A DNA stretch of 64,000 nucleotides from Gillisella vitis (GCF_014204625.1 NZ_JACHLU010000004.1:186001-250000); one strand, 5' to 3'; counted from the stretch's first letter, positions 8,111 through 17,665 are shown. Numbers and translations: made by a program. Notes: generated by a model not told the origin, from the letters alone.

Positions 8111-8288
8111 ACTTTGCTCCTAAAACACGCGCATACGCAAAACAAGACCTGTTGGATTATCCATATTTACGCAACACTGCGTCGCCTATGGGTGTCTCGC
8201 CAGAATTGGGTTTTAGCCTATATAGCATGGCGGATCGTGATCCAGAATATCAAACGTCGCGTATTAAGCATCATTGCCACGGATTGGA

Positions 8289-8305
8289 CTTGCCAAAATG
8301 GCAAG
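8289..8305. promoter_or_regulatory. Perfect 17-bp palindrome upstream of folE
   Basis: CTTGCCA-AAA-TGGCAAG lies 71 bp before the folE start, in the gap between the divergent scaffold gene and folE. It has the size and symmetry of an operator for a dimeric regulator. I cannot assign a regulator. Confidence 0.35.
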
Positions 8306-8375
8306 AATTACCCATTTACATCTCGCAACGTCGAGAAGGGTTTCCTCCAGGGCACCTGAGCGGGAGAACAACGGC

Positions 8376-8981
8376 ATGGATGCCATCGTGAAAAAATTGA
8401 CGCCGGAAACGGCTCGCCCAAGCCGGGCGGAAGCTGAAGATGCTGTGAGAACCCTGCTGCGCTGGGCTGGAGAAGACATAACACGCGAAGGTCTGCTGGA
8501 TACGCCCAAGCGCGTTGCCAAGGCCTATGCCGAGCTTTTTTCTGGCTATCACACCAGCGTTGAAGACGCGCTTGGCACCACATTTGAAGAGGTCGGCGGA
8601 TATAACGACATCGTGCTGGTGCGTGATATTCCGTTTTTTTCCCATTGCGAGCATCACATGCTGCCGGTGATCGGCAAGGCCCATGTGGCCTATCTGCCCG
8701 CAGGCCGTGTGTTGGGCCTGTCCAAGATTGCCCGTGTGGTCGATATTTTTGCACGCCGCCTTCAGACGCAGGAAACCATGACGGCGCAGATTGCTGATGC
8801 AATCGACACCAACCTCATGCCGCGCGGTGTTGCGGTGATGGTGGATGCAGAACATATGTGCATGGCCATGCGCGGCATTCAGAAATCCGGGTCTACCACC
8901 CTGACCACCACGTTTACTGGTGAGTTCAAGAACAATGCCGCAGAGCAGGTGCGCTTCATGACCATGGTGCGCAGCCGATAA
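8376..8981 (+). CDS. folE: GTP cyclohydrolase I (FolE)
   Basis: 201 aa from ATG 8376 ([10 protein letters not shown]), with GGGAG upstream. It converts GTP to 7,8-dihydroneopterin triphosphate, the first step of tetrahydrofolate synthesis. Type I FolE motifs are clear: [22 protein letters not shown] (Zn Cys and His ligands), [20 protein letters not shown] and the second zinc Cys in [11 protein letters not shown]. Later pathway genes folP-folB-folK lie at 46.4-48.2 kb. It is followed by a strong hairpin and hisI. Confidence 0.96.
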   Translation: MDAIVKKLTPETARPSRAEAEDAVRTLLRWAGEDITREGLLDTPKRVAKAYAELFSGYHTSVEDALGTTFEEVGGYNDIVLVRDIPFFSHCEHHMLPVIGKAHVAYLPAGRVLGLSKIARVVDIFARRLQTQETMTAQIADAIDTNLMPRGVAVMVDAEHMCMAMRGIQKSGSTTLTTTFTGEFKNNAAEQVRFMTMVRSR

Positions 8982-9018
8982 GCCGGTTGCCGATTGAAGG
9001 TATTGGTGTAATACAATA

Positions 9019-9049
9019 ACACGCGCTTGCGAAAGCGCGTGTTTCATTT
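9019..9049 (+). terminator. Terminator after folE
   Basis: Perfect 10-bp stem ACACGCGCTT (9019-9028) and AAGCGCGTGT (9033-9042) with loop GCGA, followed by TTCATTTT. It stands 37 bp after the folE stop and before hisI. Confidence 0.8.
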
Positions 9050-9063
9050 TGTGGATATAGAAC

Positions 9064-9510
9064 ATGATTGAATTTGCCGCACCTTCTGCCGATAAATCCA
9101 TACTTGAAGACAATGGACCGTTGACGCCAAAGTTTGACGCCCATGGTCTGGTGACGGCCGTGGTGACAGACCACCGCGATGGTGAATTGCTGATGGTGGC
9201 CCATATGAATGCCGAGGCGCTGGCGTTGACGATTGAAACCGGCCTTGCCCATTATTACAGCCGCTCGCGCAAGGCGCTTTGGAAAAAGGGCGAAAGCTCC
9301 GGCAACATGCAAACGGTCAAGGAAATCCGGGTGGATTGTGATCAGGACGCCATCTGGCTGAAAGTTGAAGTCGCGGGCCATGATGCCACCTGCCACACGG
9401 GCCGTCGCTCCTGCTTTTATCGCAGCGTGCAACTCGACAATGGCGAGGCTAAAACCGTGATCACCGATGATCACCGGCATTTTGACCCAGACACTGTATA
9501 TGGTGTGTGA
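9064..9510 (+). CDS. hisI: Phosphoribosyl-AMP cyclohydrolase (HisI)
   Basis: 148 aa, monofunctional HisI without the HisE pyrophosphatase domain. It opens the purine ring of PR-AMP in histidine synthesis. Motifs are [51 protein letters not shown] and the metal/zinc site region [12 protein letters not shown] with [11 protein letters not shown]. The start is ATG 9064 just after the folE terminator. Confidence 0.96.
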   Translation: MIEFAAPSADKSILEDNGPLTPKFDAHGLVTAVVTDHRDGELLMVAHMNAEALALTIETGLAHYYSRSRKALWKKGESSGNMQTVKEIRVDCDQDAIWLKVEVAGHDATCHTGRRSCFYRSVQLDNGEAKTVITDDHRHFDPDTVYGV

Positions 9511-9648
9511 GTCTGTATTTTTTTGACGATTGAGCGCGTTTTTCGCCCCTAAACATCAGATCAAAATTCCGTCATCAAGGCTTTGGTAATTTACCCGGTT
9601 CAGACTGTTGTTGATAATATGTTCAGCTCAGGAGAACCAAAGCATATG

Positions 9649-10587
9649 CTGAACTGGAATTTGAAGGGGCAGGCCGCCAAAGCCACTGATGCCAAACGGC
9701 AGGCAGACACCGTGATGATTGAGCCTCCGCCAAAGCCAAAGCCCAAAATTGCTTTGGCGCTGGGCGGAGGGGCTGCACGTGGCTGGGCGCATATCGGTGT
9801 TTTGCGTGCTTTGGATGAGGCTGGCATTGAGGTTGGCATGATCGCCGGAACCTCGATTGGCGCTCTGGTGGGTGGCTGCTATCTGGCGGGCAAGCTGGAT
9901 GAGTTGGAAAGTTTTGCGCGTTCGCTCACCATGCGCCGAATGGCAGCCCTTCTGGATTTGACCATTGGCGGCAGCGGCCTTCTGGGTGGAATGCGATTGA
10001 CCAAGCGGATGCAGGAGCACTTGCAGGGTCTATTGATAGAAGACCTGCCGAAACCCTTTGTTGCTGTTGCAGCAGAACTGCACACCGGCCATGAAGTGTG
10101 GATTGATGGCGGCAGTCTGATCACGGCCCTTCGTGCATCCTATGCGCTGCCGGGCATTTTTGAGCCGGTCCGCAGCGAAAACAGAACGCTGGTGGATGGA
10201 GCGCTGGTCAATCCCGTGCCGGTTTCGGTCTGTCGAGCCCATGAACAGCCATTGGTGGTGGCGGTTAATCTGCACTACGATCTCTACGGACGATCCGCTG
10301 TTGTGAAGCACAAGGTTGGGCCGATCGGACCAGACACGGGCGCGCGCACCGGCCAAAGCCGCCTTGGCGTCACCGGAGTGATGGTGCAATCCTTCAACAT
10401 CATTCAGGATCGCATTTCCCGCGCAAGACTGGCCGGTGATCCGCCTGATCTGGCGCTGCATCCACGGGTCAATGAAATTGGTCTGTCAGAGTTTCATCGC
10501 GCCGGTGAATCCATTCAGCGCGGCTATGATGAAACCTTTGCACGCATTGCCGATATTCAGCGGATGCAGCTTGCCTATACCCGCTGA
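9649..10587 (+). CDS. Patatin-like phospholipase (RssA family)
   Basis: 312 aa from ATG 9649, chosen because AGGAGA precedes it; two in-frame ATG/GTG codons at 9619 and 9583 would lengthen it. The oxyanion motif LALGGGAARGWAHIGVL, nucleophile elbow GTSIG and catalytic DGALVNPVPV are all intact, so a Ser-Asp dyad serine hydrolase is expected. The RssA/YchK-type bacterial patatins have poorly known substrates, probably lipid acyl esters. There is no signal peptide, so the protein is cytoplasmic. It converges on the CBS-domain gene 17 bp away. Confidence 0.9.
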   Translation: MNWNLKGQAAKATDAKRQADTVMIEPPPKPKPKIALALGGGAARGWAHIGVLRALDEAGIEVGMIAGTSIGALVGGCYLAGKLDELESFARSLTMRRMAALLDLTIGGSGLLGGMRLTKRMQEHLQGLLIEDLPKPFVAVAAELHTGHEVWIDGGSLITALRASYALPGIFEPVRSENRTLVDGALVNPVPVSVCRAHEQPLVVAVNLHYDLYGRSAVVKHKVGPIGPDTGARTGQSRLGVTGVMVQSFNIIQDRISRARLAGDPPDLALHPRVNEIGLSEFHRAGESIQRGYDETFARIADIQRMQLAYTR

Positions 10588-10604
10588 ATATGTTGCCTTG
10601 AGCA

Positions 10605-11039
10605 TCACCCGGCAATATAGGCCTTGATATGCTCGGCTTCGAGCTCAACCTCGCGGATGCGCTGCTTGACCACGTCACCAATGGAAACAATTCCGATGAG
10701 CTGGCCACTGCTTTCCACCGGCACGTGGCGGAAGCGCTTGCTGCTCATCATTTGCATCAGCTGATTGACCGTGGTGTCTTCGGTGCAGCGAAAGACATTG
10801 GCTGTCATGAGCTTGGATACAGGAAGATCCATAGCCTCATGGCCAAGCCGCCCAATGGCCGTTGCCAGATCGCGTTCGGTAAAAATTCCGGCGATTCGGC
10901 CTTCCATACCAACAATAACCACCGCACCAATCTTGTTATGGTAGAGAACACGCGCGGCCTCTGCCACGCTGACTGTTGGCCCTATCGTGACCACATTACG
11001 GCCTTTTTCAGCGAGAATATTCCTGACTGTCACAGACAT
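10605..11039 (-). CDS. CBS-domain protein
   Basis: 144 aa made of two CBS domains and little else. CBS1 runs from about residue 10 (VVTIGPTVSVAEAARVLYHNKIGAVVIV then GIFTERDLATAI) and CBS2 from about residue 77 (TANVFRCTEDTTVNQLMQMM then PVESSGQLIGIVSIGDVV). Such stand-alone pairs bind adenine nucleotides or similar ligands and regulate partners that cannot be inferred here. The start is ATG 11039. A rhomboid gene lies upstream on the same strand. Confidence 0.93.
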   Translation of the reverse strand: MSVTVRNILAEKGRNVVTIGPTVSVAEAARVLYHNKIGAVVIVGMEGRIAGIFTERDLATAIGRLGHEAMDLPVSKLMTANVFRCTEDTTVNQLMQMMSSKRFRHVPVESSGQLIGIVSIGDVVKQRIREVELEAEHIKAYIAG

Positions 11040-11211
11040 TTGCTTGCCTCCTCAATTGCAGATCTCTGGGCATAGGATATGGACCTCTTCCCCCTCCCTG
11101 AAGCAAGATGTCCGATAACTATGCTGCCTGCATTTTGGCAGGAACGCAACTGGCGCGTCGTTGCATCTATGCGTTTTTTCTGAATTGAGCCATTTGACTG
11201 TCTGGGCGGTT

Positions 11212-12000
11212 CTACTGGCTGATTATCTGCTGTTTTGATGGACGATCGAACAGTGCAAAGCCAAAAAAGCCCATAACAAAACCACCGATATGCGCATCCC
11301 ACGCGATGGCAGCACCCGGATCGCCCACAAGCGGAATGCCAAAAGCAATCACCAGATTGCCCGCCATGAACATGAGGATAAACACCAGCACCGTGCGCTG
11401 GGAAAGGGCTGACGCCACACTCAGGCGCGGCACCCAGGCATCGTCATCACCAAAGCTGAAACCGGCGCGACCGGTACCAAATGCAAACCGGCAGGCGGCT
11501 CCCATCAGGGCGGAAATAACCCCGGAGGCTCCGATCAGCAAATCTTCAGACCCCCAGTTCAGGGCTGCATGGGCAAAGGCGGCGGCCGCTGACGTTACCA
11601 GCCAGAAAATGACAAACCGCGTCGCTCCAATACGTCGCCAGACCGGCGTGCCAAACGCTGCCAGCCAAAGGCCATTAAACGCCAGATGTTCGACACTGCC
11701 ATGCAGAAGCGAATAGGTGAACGGTGTCCATATCCACGCCGGGTCCTGCTCGGACAAGGGGGTGATATAGCGGATCGGCGAAAAGCCGAATTCGAGCGAA
11801 ATCCAGTAGGAAAGTTCAGGCGACACGATCCAGCTGGTCAGGGCATAGATCAGCACAAGCAGAAACAGTGCGAGCAGCACACCGCCTGGCAGGTTGAAAA
11901 CGGGTTCCCGCTTTGGCGTATGATTCGCTGCGCCATCGTCGAAAATGTCGTCGTCATCGTCAGAGTCCTGATTCCAAGGCCCATTCGATTTATCGTCCAT
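11212..12000 (-). CDS. Rhomboid family intramembrane serine protease
   Basis: 262 aa with six or so membrane segments. The N-terminus is acidic (DQDSDDDDD-like run before residue 25). The catalytic Ser is in IGASGVISALMG and the catalytic His in WDAHIGGFVMGFF. The L1-loop region is FTYSLLHGSVEHLAFNGLWLAAFG, with the HxxxHxxxN pattern usual for the family. It should cleave single-pass membrane proteins within the bilayer; the substrate is unknown. It is divergent from the acid phosphatase gene. Confidence 0.92.
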   Translation of the reverse strand: MDDKSNGPWNQDSDDDDDIFDDGAANHTPKREPVFNLPGGVLLALFLLVLIYALTSWIVSPELSYWISLEFGFSPIRYITPLSEQDPAWIWTPFTYSLLHGSVEHLAFNGLWLAAFGTPVWRRIGATRFVIFWLVTSAAAAFAHAALNWGSEDLLIGASGVISALMGAACRFAFGTGRAGFSFGDDDAWVPRLSVASALSQRTVLVFILMFMAGNLVIAFGIPLVGDPGAAIAWDAHIGGFVMGFFGFALFDRPSKQQIISQ

Positions 12001-12091
12001 GCGCTGAATTCCCTATGATGCGCTGCCGTGTCACACGTCGCAATCATCCTGTAGAGATGCATCTTCAAAAGGAGATGGCAAGTTCTAAACT

Positions 12092-12109
12092 CTGTCAGAA
12101 AACTGTTAC
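12092..12109. promoter_or_regulatory. Candidate PHO box upstream of the acid phosphatase gene
   Basis: CTGTCAG-AAAA-CTGTTAC is a 7-4-7 direct repeat resembling the PhoB consensus (CTGTCAT-N4-CTGTCAT), with the A-rich spacer common in rhizobia. It lies 172 bp before the acid phosphatase start and 92 bp from the divergent rhomboid start. A second element, an inverted repeat with a one-base bulge, spans 12194-12221. The assignment is by eye. Confidence 0.5.
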
Positions 12110-12280
12110 GCGACAACCCTATAGACGAGCCAGAATTTCGTCAATCGAGGTCTCGCCCATGCGACCGGGAGTTGACATGCCTCTTTTAACGCTATTTATT
12201 TCGTCATGGTGACGAATAAATAAAACAGCCTTCGGCGCTCCGGCACCGCATATGTTCATCCATCACAGGAAAGGCCATTC

Positions 12281-14209
12281 ATGACCCGTTTCCAGTCTCT
12301 TACGGCCGCAAGCGCCGCGCTGTTGTTTGCAACGGCACTGACACCAGCATTTGCCGACAATCTCACCTTGCCACCAGCGCCAATTGGACTGGGTCATGCA
12401 GATAGCGCGCCGCCGCCAGCCAATGTTCCTGCCTATGTGGATAATGGCGCCACCAACCAACGTGGCGATGCCTGCCTTGCAACACCGGAAACCAATGCGG
12501 GCGTGCGGGTTCTGTCCGGTTTTCTCGATCTGTGGACACCACGGAGCCCCTTTGTTGACGCCGATCAGGAGGCACCTGCGAAAGATGGCTGCCCGGCAAT
12601 CCAGAAATCGGACTGGGATGGCATTCCCGGCAGTGCTACGGATGGCGTCAAAAAGCGCCCGGAACTGCACAGGCAAAACATTGCCTATTCCATCAAGGTG
12701 ACGGGTGAACACACGCCTGAGCGCGATCTTGCTGCTTATCTGGATGATCGGCGCGGTAAAAATGTCAGTATCACGGACGGTCTTGGTCCCTTGGCCGATG
12801 CATGGCGCAAGGGTGCGAAACAGACCACGACGATTACCGACATGCCCGCCGATACGACCACGGTAAAATATGAAGACAAGGGTAACAATCGCGGTGTTGG
12901 TGCCAAGGATAATCCCGATCTTGGCAAGGCGGTTGATCTGATTGAGGCGGGCAGCGCCGATGGCTCCACCGAACCTGCCAAGCGCTATTATAAATATGCC
13001 AGACCCTACCGCGCCAGCGACAAGGTGCGGGTTGTGCCGCAACTCGAGCCAGCGAAAAGCTCGAAACCGGCATCTGATGGCGGCTTTCCCAGTGGTCACA
13101 CGGCAGAGGGATGGCGTGACGCGCTGGTGATGGCCTATCTGGTGCCGCAGCGGTATCAGGAAATGGTAACGCGCGCCGCTCTGCTGGGTGAAAACCGCAT
13201 TCGCGCCGGTATGCACCAGACCTTTGATGTTCTGGGTGGCCGCGTGCTGGCCACTGCCATTGTTGCCTATAACCTCAACCTGCCGAAATATACGCCTCTG
13301 CGTCATGAGGCTTATGAGCAGAGCCAGACATGGCTGATGAAGGATACCGGCACCTCCAGCTTCCAGCAATTGCTGGAATTGGCCCATTCTGCACCGAAGT
13401 CGAAAGATGCATTGGCAGATTATGGCTGGAACAAAGCTTTCTTTGAGCCACGCATGACCTATGGCTACAAGCAGATCAGCAATCCCAACCTGCCGCCAAG
13501 CGTGCCAAAGGGTGCCGAAGTGCTGCTGGAAACCCGGCTACCTTATCTGACACCAGACCAGCGCCGCGTGGTGCTCAAGACAACACAAATCGCTTCGGGC
13601 TACCCGATTATCAGTGACCCGGAAGGCTGGGGCCGTCTTGATCTGTTCCGTGCAGCCGATGGCTATGGTGCATTTGATGGCGATGTCACGCTGGTGATGG
13701 ATGCCAGCAAGGGCGGCTTCAATGCAGCTGATGTGTGGAAAAATGCCATTTCGGGCAAGGGCATGTTGAGCAAGCAGGGCAGTGGCAGCCTCGCTCTCAC
13801 CGGCAAAAACAGCTGGACTGGCGGCACCACGATTGAAGACGGCGCGTTGATTGCCGAATCCGACAGTGCCTTTGGCAAGGGCGATGTCTATCTGGCGGGC
13901 GGCAGGGCTGTCATCAGCACCAGAACATTGAAAGTCAGCGGCAATATGACGGTACGCAAGCAGGCAGCGGTTGAAATCAACCTGCAAGACCAGAATAGTG
14001 CGCGGCTTCAGATCAACAAAAACCTGTCGATTGAAGGGGGTAAGCTGGTGATTGCCACTGACAAGGCGCAGGCCCTTAAGGCGGGTGAAACCTTGAAACT
14101 GGTGAATGCCAGCAAGATTCAAGGCAAGTTCGATTCGGTTGAACTCAAAGGCCACAAAGTCAAAGCAATTTATGGCACCAACAACATTTCAGTTCGTATT
14201 GAAAAGTGA
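12281..14209 (+). CDS. Secreted PAP2 acid phosphatase with autotransporter-associated beta repeat
   Basis: 642 aa with a signal peptide (ending near ALTPAFA). Residues about 230-350 hold a PAP2/class A acid phosphatase site: a KVR motif, then GGFPSGHTAEGW with its catalytic His, and the second motif NRIRAGMHQTFDVLGGR. It should hydrolyse phosphomonoesters outside the inner membrane. From about residue 495 the chain is a beta-rich module of autotransporter-associated type (LSKQGSGSLALTGKNSWTGG, then TTIEDGALIAES). No C-terminal beta-barrel follows, so it is not a complete autotransporter. A ribosome site CAGGAAAGG precedes ATG 12281. The candidate PHO box suggests induction by phosphate starvation. 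Confidence 0.88.
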   Translation: MTRFQSLTAASAALLFATALTPAFADNLTLPPAPIGLGHADSAPPPANVPAYVDNGATNQRGDACLATPETNAGVRVLSGFLDLWTPRSPFVDADQEAPAKDGCPAIQKSDWDGIPGSATDGVKKRPELHRQNIAYSIKVTGEHTPERDLAAYLDDRRGKNVSITDGLGPLADAWRKGAKQTTTITDMPADTTTVKYEDKGNNRGVGAKDNPDLGKAVDLIEAGSADGSTEPAKRYYKYARPYRASDKVRVVPQLEPAKSSKPASDGGFPSGHTAEGWRDALVMAYLVPQRYQEMVTRAALLGENRIRAGMHQTFDVLGGRVLATAIVAYNLNLPKYTPLRHEAYEQSQTWLMKDTGTSSFQQLLELAHSAPKSKDALADYGWNKAFFEPRMTYGYKQISNPNLPPSVPKGAEVLLETRLPYLTPDQRRVVLKTTQIASGYPIISDPEGWGRLDLFRAADGYGAFDGDVTLVMDASKGGFNAADVWKNAISGKGMLSKQGSGSLALTGKNSWTGGTTIEDGALIAESDSAFGKGDVYLAGGRAVISTRTLKVSGNMTVRKQAAVEINLQDQNSARLQINKNLSIEGGKLVIATDKAQALKAGETLKLVNASKIQGKFDSVELKGHKVKAIYGTNNISVRIEK

Positions 14210-14248
14210 AATAAAAAAATAACCAACACGCGATGTTAAGTGCGTGTA

Positions 14249-14281
14249 AAACCGCCCGATGGCAATGTCGGGCGGTTTTAT
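14249..14281 (+). terminator. Terminator after the acid phosphatase gene
   Basis: Stem ACCGCCCGA (14251-14259) with TCGGGCGGT (14268-14276), an 8-nt loop and a following TTTTA; also preceded by AAA, so it may work in both directions. Confidence 0.85.
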
Positions 14282-14375
14282 CGTTGCGCGCGGCCTTGAC
14301 ATGGTTGGATGAAGACTCTTTTAACGCCTGACATCTAATATTGATAACAGCTCAATGACTTCAAGAGTCTCGATC

Positions 14376-14987
14376 ATGCATTCCTTTCAACCGGCACAAA
14401 AAAGCGAGACAGAGCGACAGCAGCTCCAGCGTGCATTTCAGCGTGTTACGGTGGGTCTGGAAGGGCGCTTGATGGTCCCCAGCCAGGATGAATATGTGTG
14501 CCTGACCGTGGATATGTCGCCTGGCGACGTGCGTTTTATCTGTGCGGCCCGGCCGATGCCCAATGACCGTATCATTGCCTATATTGACCATATCGGGCGC
14601 ATCGAAGGCAGTGTTGTCAAAACAACGGATGATGGGTTTGTCATTTCCATTACCGCCACGGAGCGCAAGCGTGAAAAGCTGGCCGCGCAGCTGACATGGA
14701 TTGCCAACAAGCACGAGTTGGGCTTGCCGGAAGATCGCCGCCACGAGCGCCTCACACCGCGCAAATCGCGCTCTGAATTGACCATGGACGACGGGCAGAA
14801 GTTCAGCTGCCGTATCATCGATCTTTCCCTCTCCGGGGCTGCCGTTGAAATGGAGTTTCGCCCGGCCATGGGCACAGCGGTTCGCCTTGGCAGCATCCGC
14901 GGCCGTGTCATTCGCCATTTCCTCGAAGGTGTTGCCATTGAGTTCAGCACGCTGCAATCGCGTGATGCTCTGAAAGAGTTTCTTTAA
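14376..14987 (+). CDS. PilZ-domain protein
   Basis: 203 aa from ATG 14376 (MHSFQPAQKS); an in-frame ATG at 14355 would add seven residues. The C-terminal half is a PilZ domain with both c-di-GMP motifs: RRHERLTPRKSR (RxxxR) and CRIIDLSLSGAAVE (DxSxxG). The N-terminal half (RVTVGLEGRLMVPSQDEY, then VDMSPGDVRFI) looks like a second, degenerate PilZ fold lacking the arginine motif. It is probably a c-di-GMP effector controlling motility or envelope polysaccharide. The TAA stop is formed inside a palindromic repeat (14982-15005). Confidence 0.88.
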   Translation: MHSFQPAQKSETERQQLQRAFQRVTVGLEGRLMVPSQDEYVCLTVDMSPGDVRFICAARPMPNDRIIAYIDHIGRIEGSVVKTTDDGFVISITATERKREKLAAQLTWIANKHELGLPEDRRHERLTPRKSRSELTMDDGQKFSCRIIDLSLSGAAVEMEFRPAMGTAVRLGSIRGRVIRHFLEGVAIEFSTLQSRDALKEFL

Positions 14988-15046
14988 ACCGGAATCGGTT
15001 TAAAGAATGATGCAGGAGAGTCTGTCAGGTTTAGATTGAACCAGAA
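14982..15046. repeat. Palindromic repeat with half RIME module, overlapping the PilZ stop
   Basis: A perfect inverted repeat CTTTAAACCG-GAAT-CGGTTTAAAG at 14982-15005 is followed by AATGATGCAG and then one arm of the GAGTCTGTCAGGTT...AACCAGA module (15013-15046). Related palindromes followed by the same ATGCA trailer occur at 19673-19703 and 36608-36655. It fills the gap before the DUF2267 gene. Confidence 0.75.
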
Positions 15047-15048
15047 GG

Positions 15049-15483
15049 ATGGCGACGAACGACATGCCAATGCCGATGGAATATCGCCATGCGTCAGAAC
15101 AGTTTGACGCATTCATGGAGGCGGTTCGTGAGCGCTCCGGCCTCACCACGCGCAACCAGACCTATACGATGGTACAGGGCGTTTTAAAAGTGTTTCGTAG
15201 CCGCTTGACGGTGGCGGAGGCCATTGCATTTGCGCAGGTGCTACCCGCGGTGTTGCGGGCAATTTTCGTGTCGGAATGGGATGTGTCTCATCCCGTGAAG
15301 CCGTTTGGTCGTCGGGAGGAGATGGTGCAAGAGGTCAAAGCCTTACGCCGTGACCATAATTTCTCACCAGACAGTTCCATCGCCGATGTGGCGTTTGTTT
15401 TGCGTCAATATGTAGACCCGATGGCCTTTCAAAGGGCGTTGGATCAACTGTCGCCAGAGGCTGCTGCTTACTGGTCTGTTTAG
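15049..15483 (+). CDS. DUF2267 domain protein
   Basis: 144 aa from ATG 15049; ATGs at 15064 and 15076 are alternatives because the ribosome site is poor and lies in a repeat. The sequence matches the DUF2267 pattern: [14 protein letters not shown], then [23 protein letters not shown], and a final helix [20 protein letters not shown]. The fold is all-helical and soluble; function is unknown. It precedes thrS by 128 bp. Confidence 0.82.
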   Translation: MATNDMPMPMEYRHASEQFDAFMEAVRERSGLTTRNQTYTMVQGVLKVFRSRLTVAEAIAFAQVLPAVLRAIFVSEWDVSHPVKPFGRREEMVQEVKALRRDHNFSPDSSIADVAFVLRQYVDPMAFQRALDQLSPEAAAYWSV

Positions 15484-15611
15484 GGCTGTTTCCAAGAATT
15501 TCTTTACTCTGTAACACTTTCAGCCTATTCAGCCACGGTTTGTTGCCGGTCGTGAATCGGTCTTTTTACACCACCCGCATTGGTTGGCGGGACTGGATCA
15601 GGAGAGTTTTG

Positions 15612-17615
15612 ATGTCAAACCCCATTTCCCTAACATTTCCAGATGGTTCTGTGCGCTCTTACGAGGCTGGTGCAACCGGCCGTGATGTGGCCGAATCCAT
15701 CTCGAAATCCTTGGTCAAGAAAGCTGTTGCCATTGCCATTGATGGCGAGGTGCGCGACCTTTCCGACCCGGTGACCGACGGCAAGATCGAGATCGTGACT
15801 CGCACCGATCCACGGGCGCTTGAGCTGATCCGCCACGATGCCGCCCACGTTATGGCTGAAGCCGTGCAGGAATTGTGGCCCGGAACCCAGGTGACCATTG
15901 GCCCCGTGATTGAAAACGGCTTTTACTATGACTTTGCCAAGGCCGAGCCTTTTACGCCGGAAGATCTGCCGAAGATTGAAAAGCGGATGAAGGAAATCAT
16001 CCAGCGCAACAAGCCTTTCACCAAAGAGGTTTGGTCGCGCAACAAGGCGCGTGAGGTTTTCGCTGCCAAGGGCGAAAAGTATAAGGTTGAACTGGTTGAT
16101 GCCATCCCGGAAGATCAGGATCTGAAGATCTATTATCAGGGTGATTGGTTCGACCTCTGCCGTGGCCCACACATGGCCTCCACAGGCCAGATTGGCACCG
16201 CTTTCAAGCTGATGAAGGTGGCCGGTGCCTATTGGCGTGGCGATAGCAACAACCCGATGCTGACGCGCATTTACGGTACGGCCTTTGCCGAGCAAGAGCA
16301 GCTCGACAATTATCTGCATATTCTGGCCGAGGCTGAAAAGCGCGACCACCGCAAACTGGGCCGTGAAATGGACCTGTTCCATTTTCAGGAAGAAGGTCCG
16401 GGTGTGGTGTTCTGGCATGGCAAGGGCTGGAAGATGTTCCAGACGTTGACGGCCTATATGCGTCGCCGTCTGGCTGGCAAATATCAGGAAGTCAACGCGC
16501 CGCAGGTGCTGGACAAGTCTCTGTGGGAAACCTCCGGCCATTGGGGCTGGTATCAGGAAAACATGTTTGCGGTCAAATCCGCCCATGCGTTCACCAATCC
16601 GAATGACCCGGAAGCCGATCAGCGCGTGTTTGCGCTCAAGCCCATGAACTGCCCCGGCCACGTGCAAATCTTCAAACATGGGTTGAAATCTTACCGCGAA
16701 TTGCCTGTTCGTCTTGCGGAATTTGGCCTTGTGCATCGCTATGAAGCCTCGGGTGCCTTGCACGGTCTGATGCGCGTGCGCGGCTTTACGCAGGATGATG
16801 CGCATGTGTTCTGCACCGAAGAGCAGATGGCGGAGGAATGCCTGCGGATCAATGATCTGATCCTGTCCGTTTATGAAGACTTCGGCTTCAAGGACGTGGT
16901 GGTCAAGCTTTCGACCCGTCCTGAAAAGCGTGTTGGCTCTGACGACCTGTGGGATCGCGCCGAAAGCGTGATGATGGAGGTTCTGAAGACCATCGAAGAG
17001 CAATCCGGTGGCCGCATCAAGACCGGCATTTTGCCGGGCGAGGGCGCGTTCTACGGACCAAAGTTTGAGTACACGTTGAAGGACGCCATTGGCCGTGAAT
17101 GGCAGTGCGGCACCACGCAGGTGGACTTCAACCTGCCGGAACGGTTTGGCGCTTTCTACATCGATCAGAACTCGGAAAAGACCCAGCCAGTGATGATCCA
17201 CCGCGCCATTTGCGGCTCGATGGAACGTTTCCTTGGTATTCTCATCGAGAACTTTGCCGGTCATATGCCGCTGTGGTTTGCGCCTTTGCAGGTGGTGGTG
17301 GCGACCATCACGTCTGAGGCTGACGATTACGGCCGGGAAGTGGCGGAACTGCTGCGTGATGCTGGTCTTGAGGTGGAAACCGATTTCCGCAACGAAAAGA
17401 TCAACTACAAGATCCGCGAACATTCGGTTGGCAAGGTGCCTGCCATCATCGTCTGCGGCAAGCGCGAGGCTGAGGAGCGCACGGTCAATATCCGCCGCCT
17501 TGGCAGTCAGGATCAGGTGTCGATGACATTGGAAGATGTCATTGCAGCGCTGGTGGATGAGGCAACCCCGCCGGATGTGAAGCGCAAAGCTGCTGCACGC
17601 AAGATAAAAGCATAA
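15612..17615 (+). CDS. thrS: Threonyl-tRNA synthetase
   Basis: 667 aa from ATG 15612 with AGGAG 7 nt upstream. Domain order is complete: TGS (residues about 1-65, [17 protein letters not shown]), editing domain with [15 protein letters not shown] and the DLCRGPH segment, class II catalytic core with [13 protein letters not shown] and motif 2 around [23 protein letters not shown], and the C-terminal anticodon-binding domain (PLQVVVATI onward). The active-site zinc ligands Cys in MNCPGH and two His residues fit. No T-box leader is visible in the 128-bp upstream gap. Confidence 0.98.
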   Translation: MSNPISLTFPDGSVRSYEAGATGRDVAESISKSLVKKAVAIAIDGEVRDLSDPVTDGKIEIVTRTDPRALELIRHDAAHVMAEAVQELWPGTQVTIGPVIENGFYYDFAKAEPFTPEDLPKIEKRMKEIIQRNKPFTKEVWSRNKAREVFAAKGEKYKVELVDAIPEDQDLKIYYQGDWFDLCRGPHMASTGQIGTAFKLMKVAGAYWRGDSNNPMLTRIYGTAFAEQEQLDNYLHILAEAEKRDHRKLGREMDLFHFQEEGPGVVFWHGKGWKMFQTLTAYMRRRLAGKYQEVNAPQVLDKSLWETSGHWGWYQENMFAVKSAHAFTNPNDPEADQRVFALKPMNCPGHVQIFKHGLKSYRELPVRLAEFGLVHRYEASGALHGLMRVRGFTQDDAHVFCTEEQMAEECLRINDLILSVYEDFGFKDVVVKLSTRPEKRVGSDDLWDRAESVMMEVLKTIEEQSGGRIKTGILPGEGAFYGPKFEYTLKDAIGREWQCGTTQVDFNLPERFGAFYIDQNSEKTQPVMIHRAICGSMERFLGILIENFAGHMPLWFAPLQVVVATITSEADDYGREVAELLRDAGLEVETDFRNEKINYKIREHSVGKVPAIIVCGKREAEERTVNIRRLGSQDQVSMTLEDVIAALVDEATPPDVKRKAAARKIKA

Positions 17616-17622
17616 TGTGAGG

Positions 17623-17650
17623 AAGGCCGGGAGCAATCCCGGCCTTATCG
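17623..17650. terminator. Hairpin between convergent thrS and FAD oxidoreductase genes
   Basis: Perfect 10-bp stem AAGGCCGGGA (17623-17632) with TCCCGGCCTT (17637-17646) and loop GCAA. It lies between two convergent genes. The flanking T-run is short on both sides, so it is a modest terminator. Confidence 0.7.
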
Positions 17651-17665
17651 CATTGCTTGCCCGGC

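Noticed and set aside
12263..13387. 374-codon minus-strand frame
   Set aside because: Antisense to the phosphatase core, whose plus-strand frame has a signal peptide and catalytic motifs.
15630..17636. 668-codon minus-strand frame
   Set aside because: It is a complete shadow of thrS, caused by high G+C third positions.
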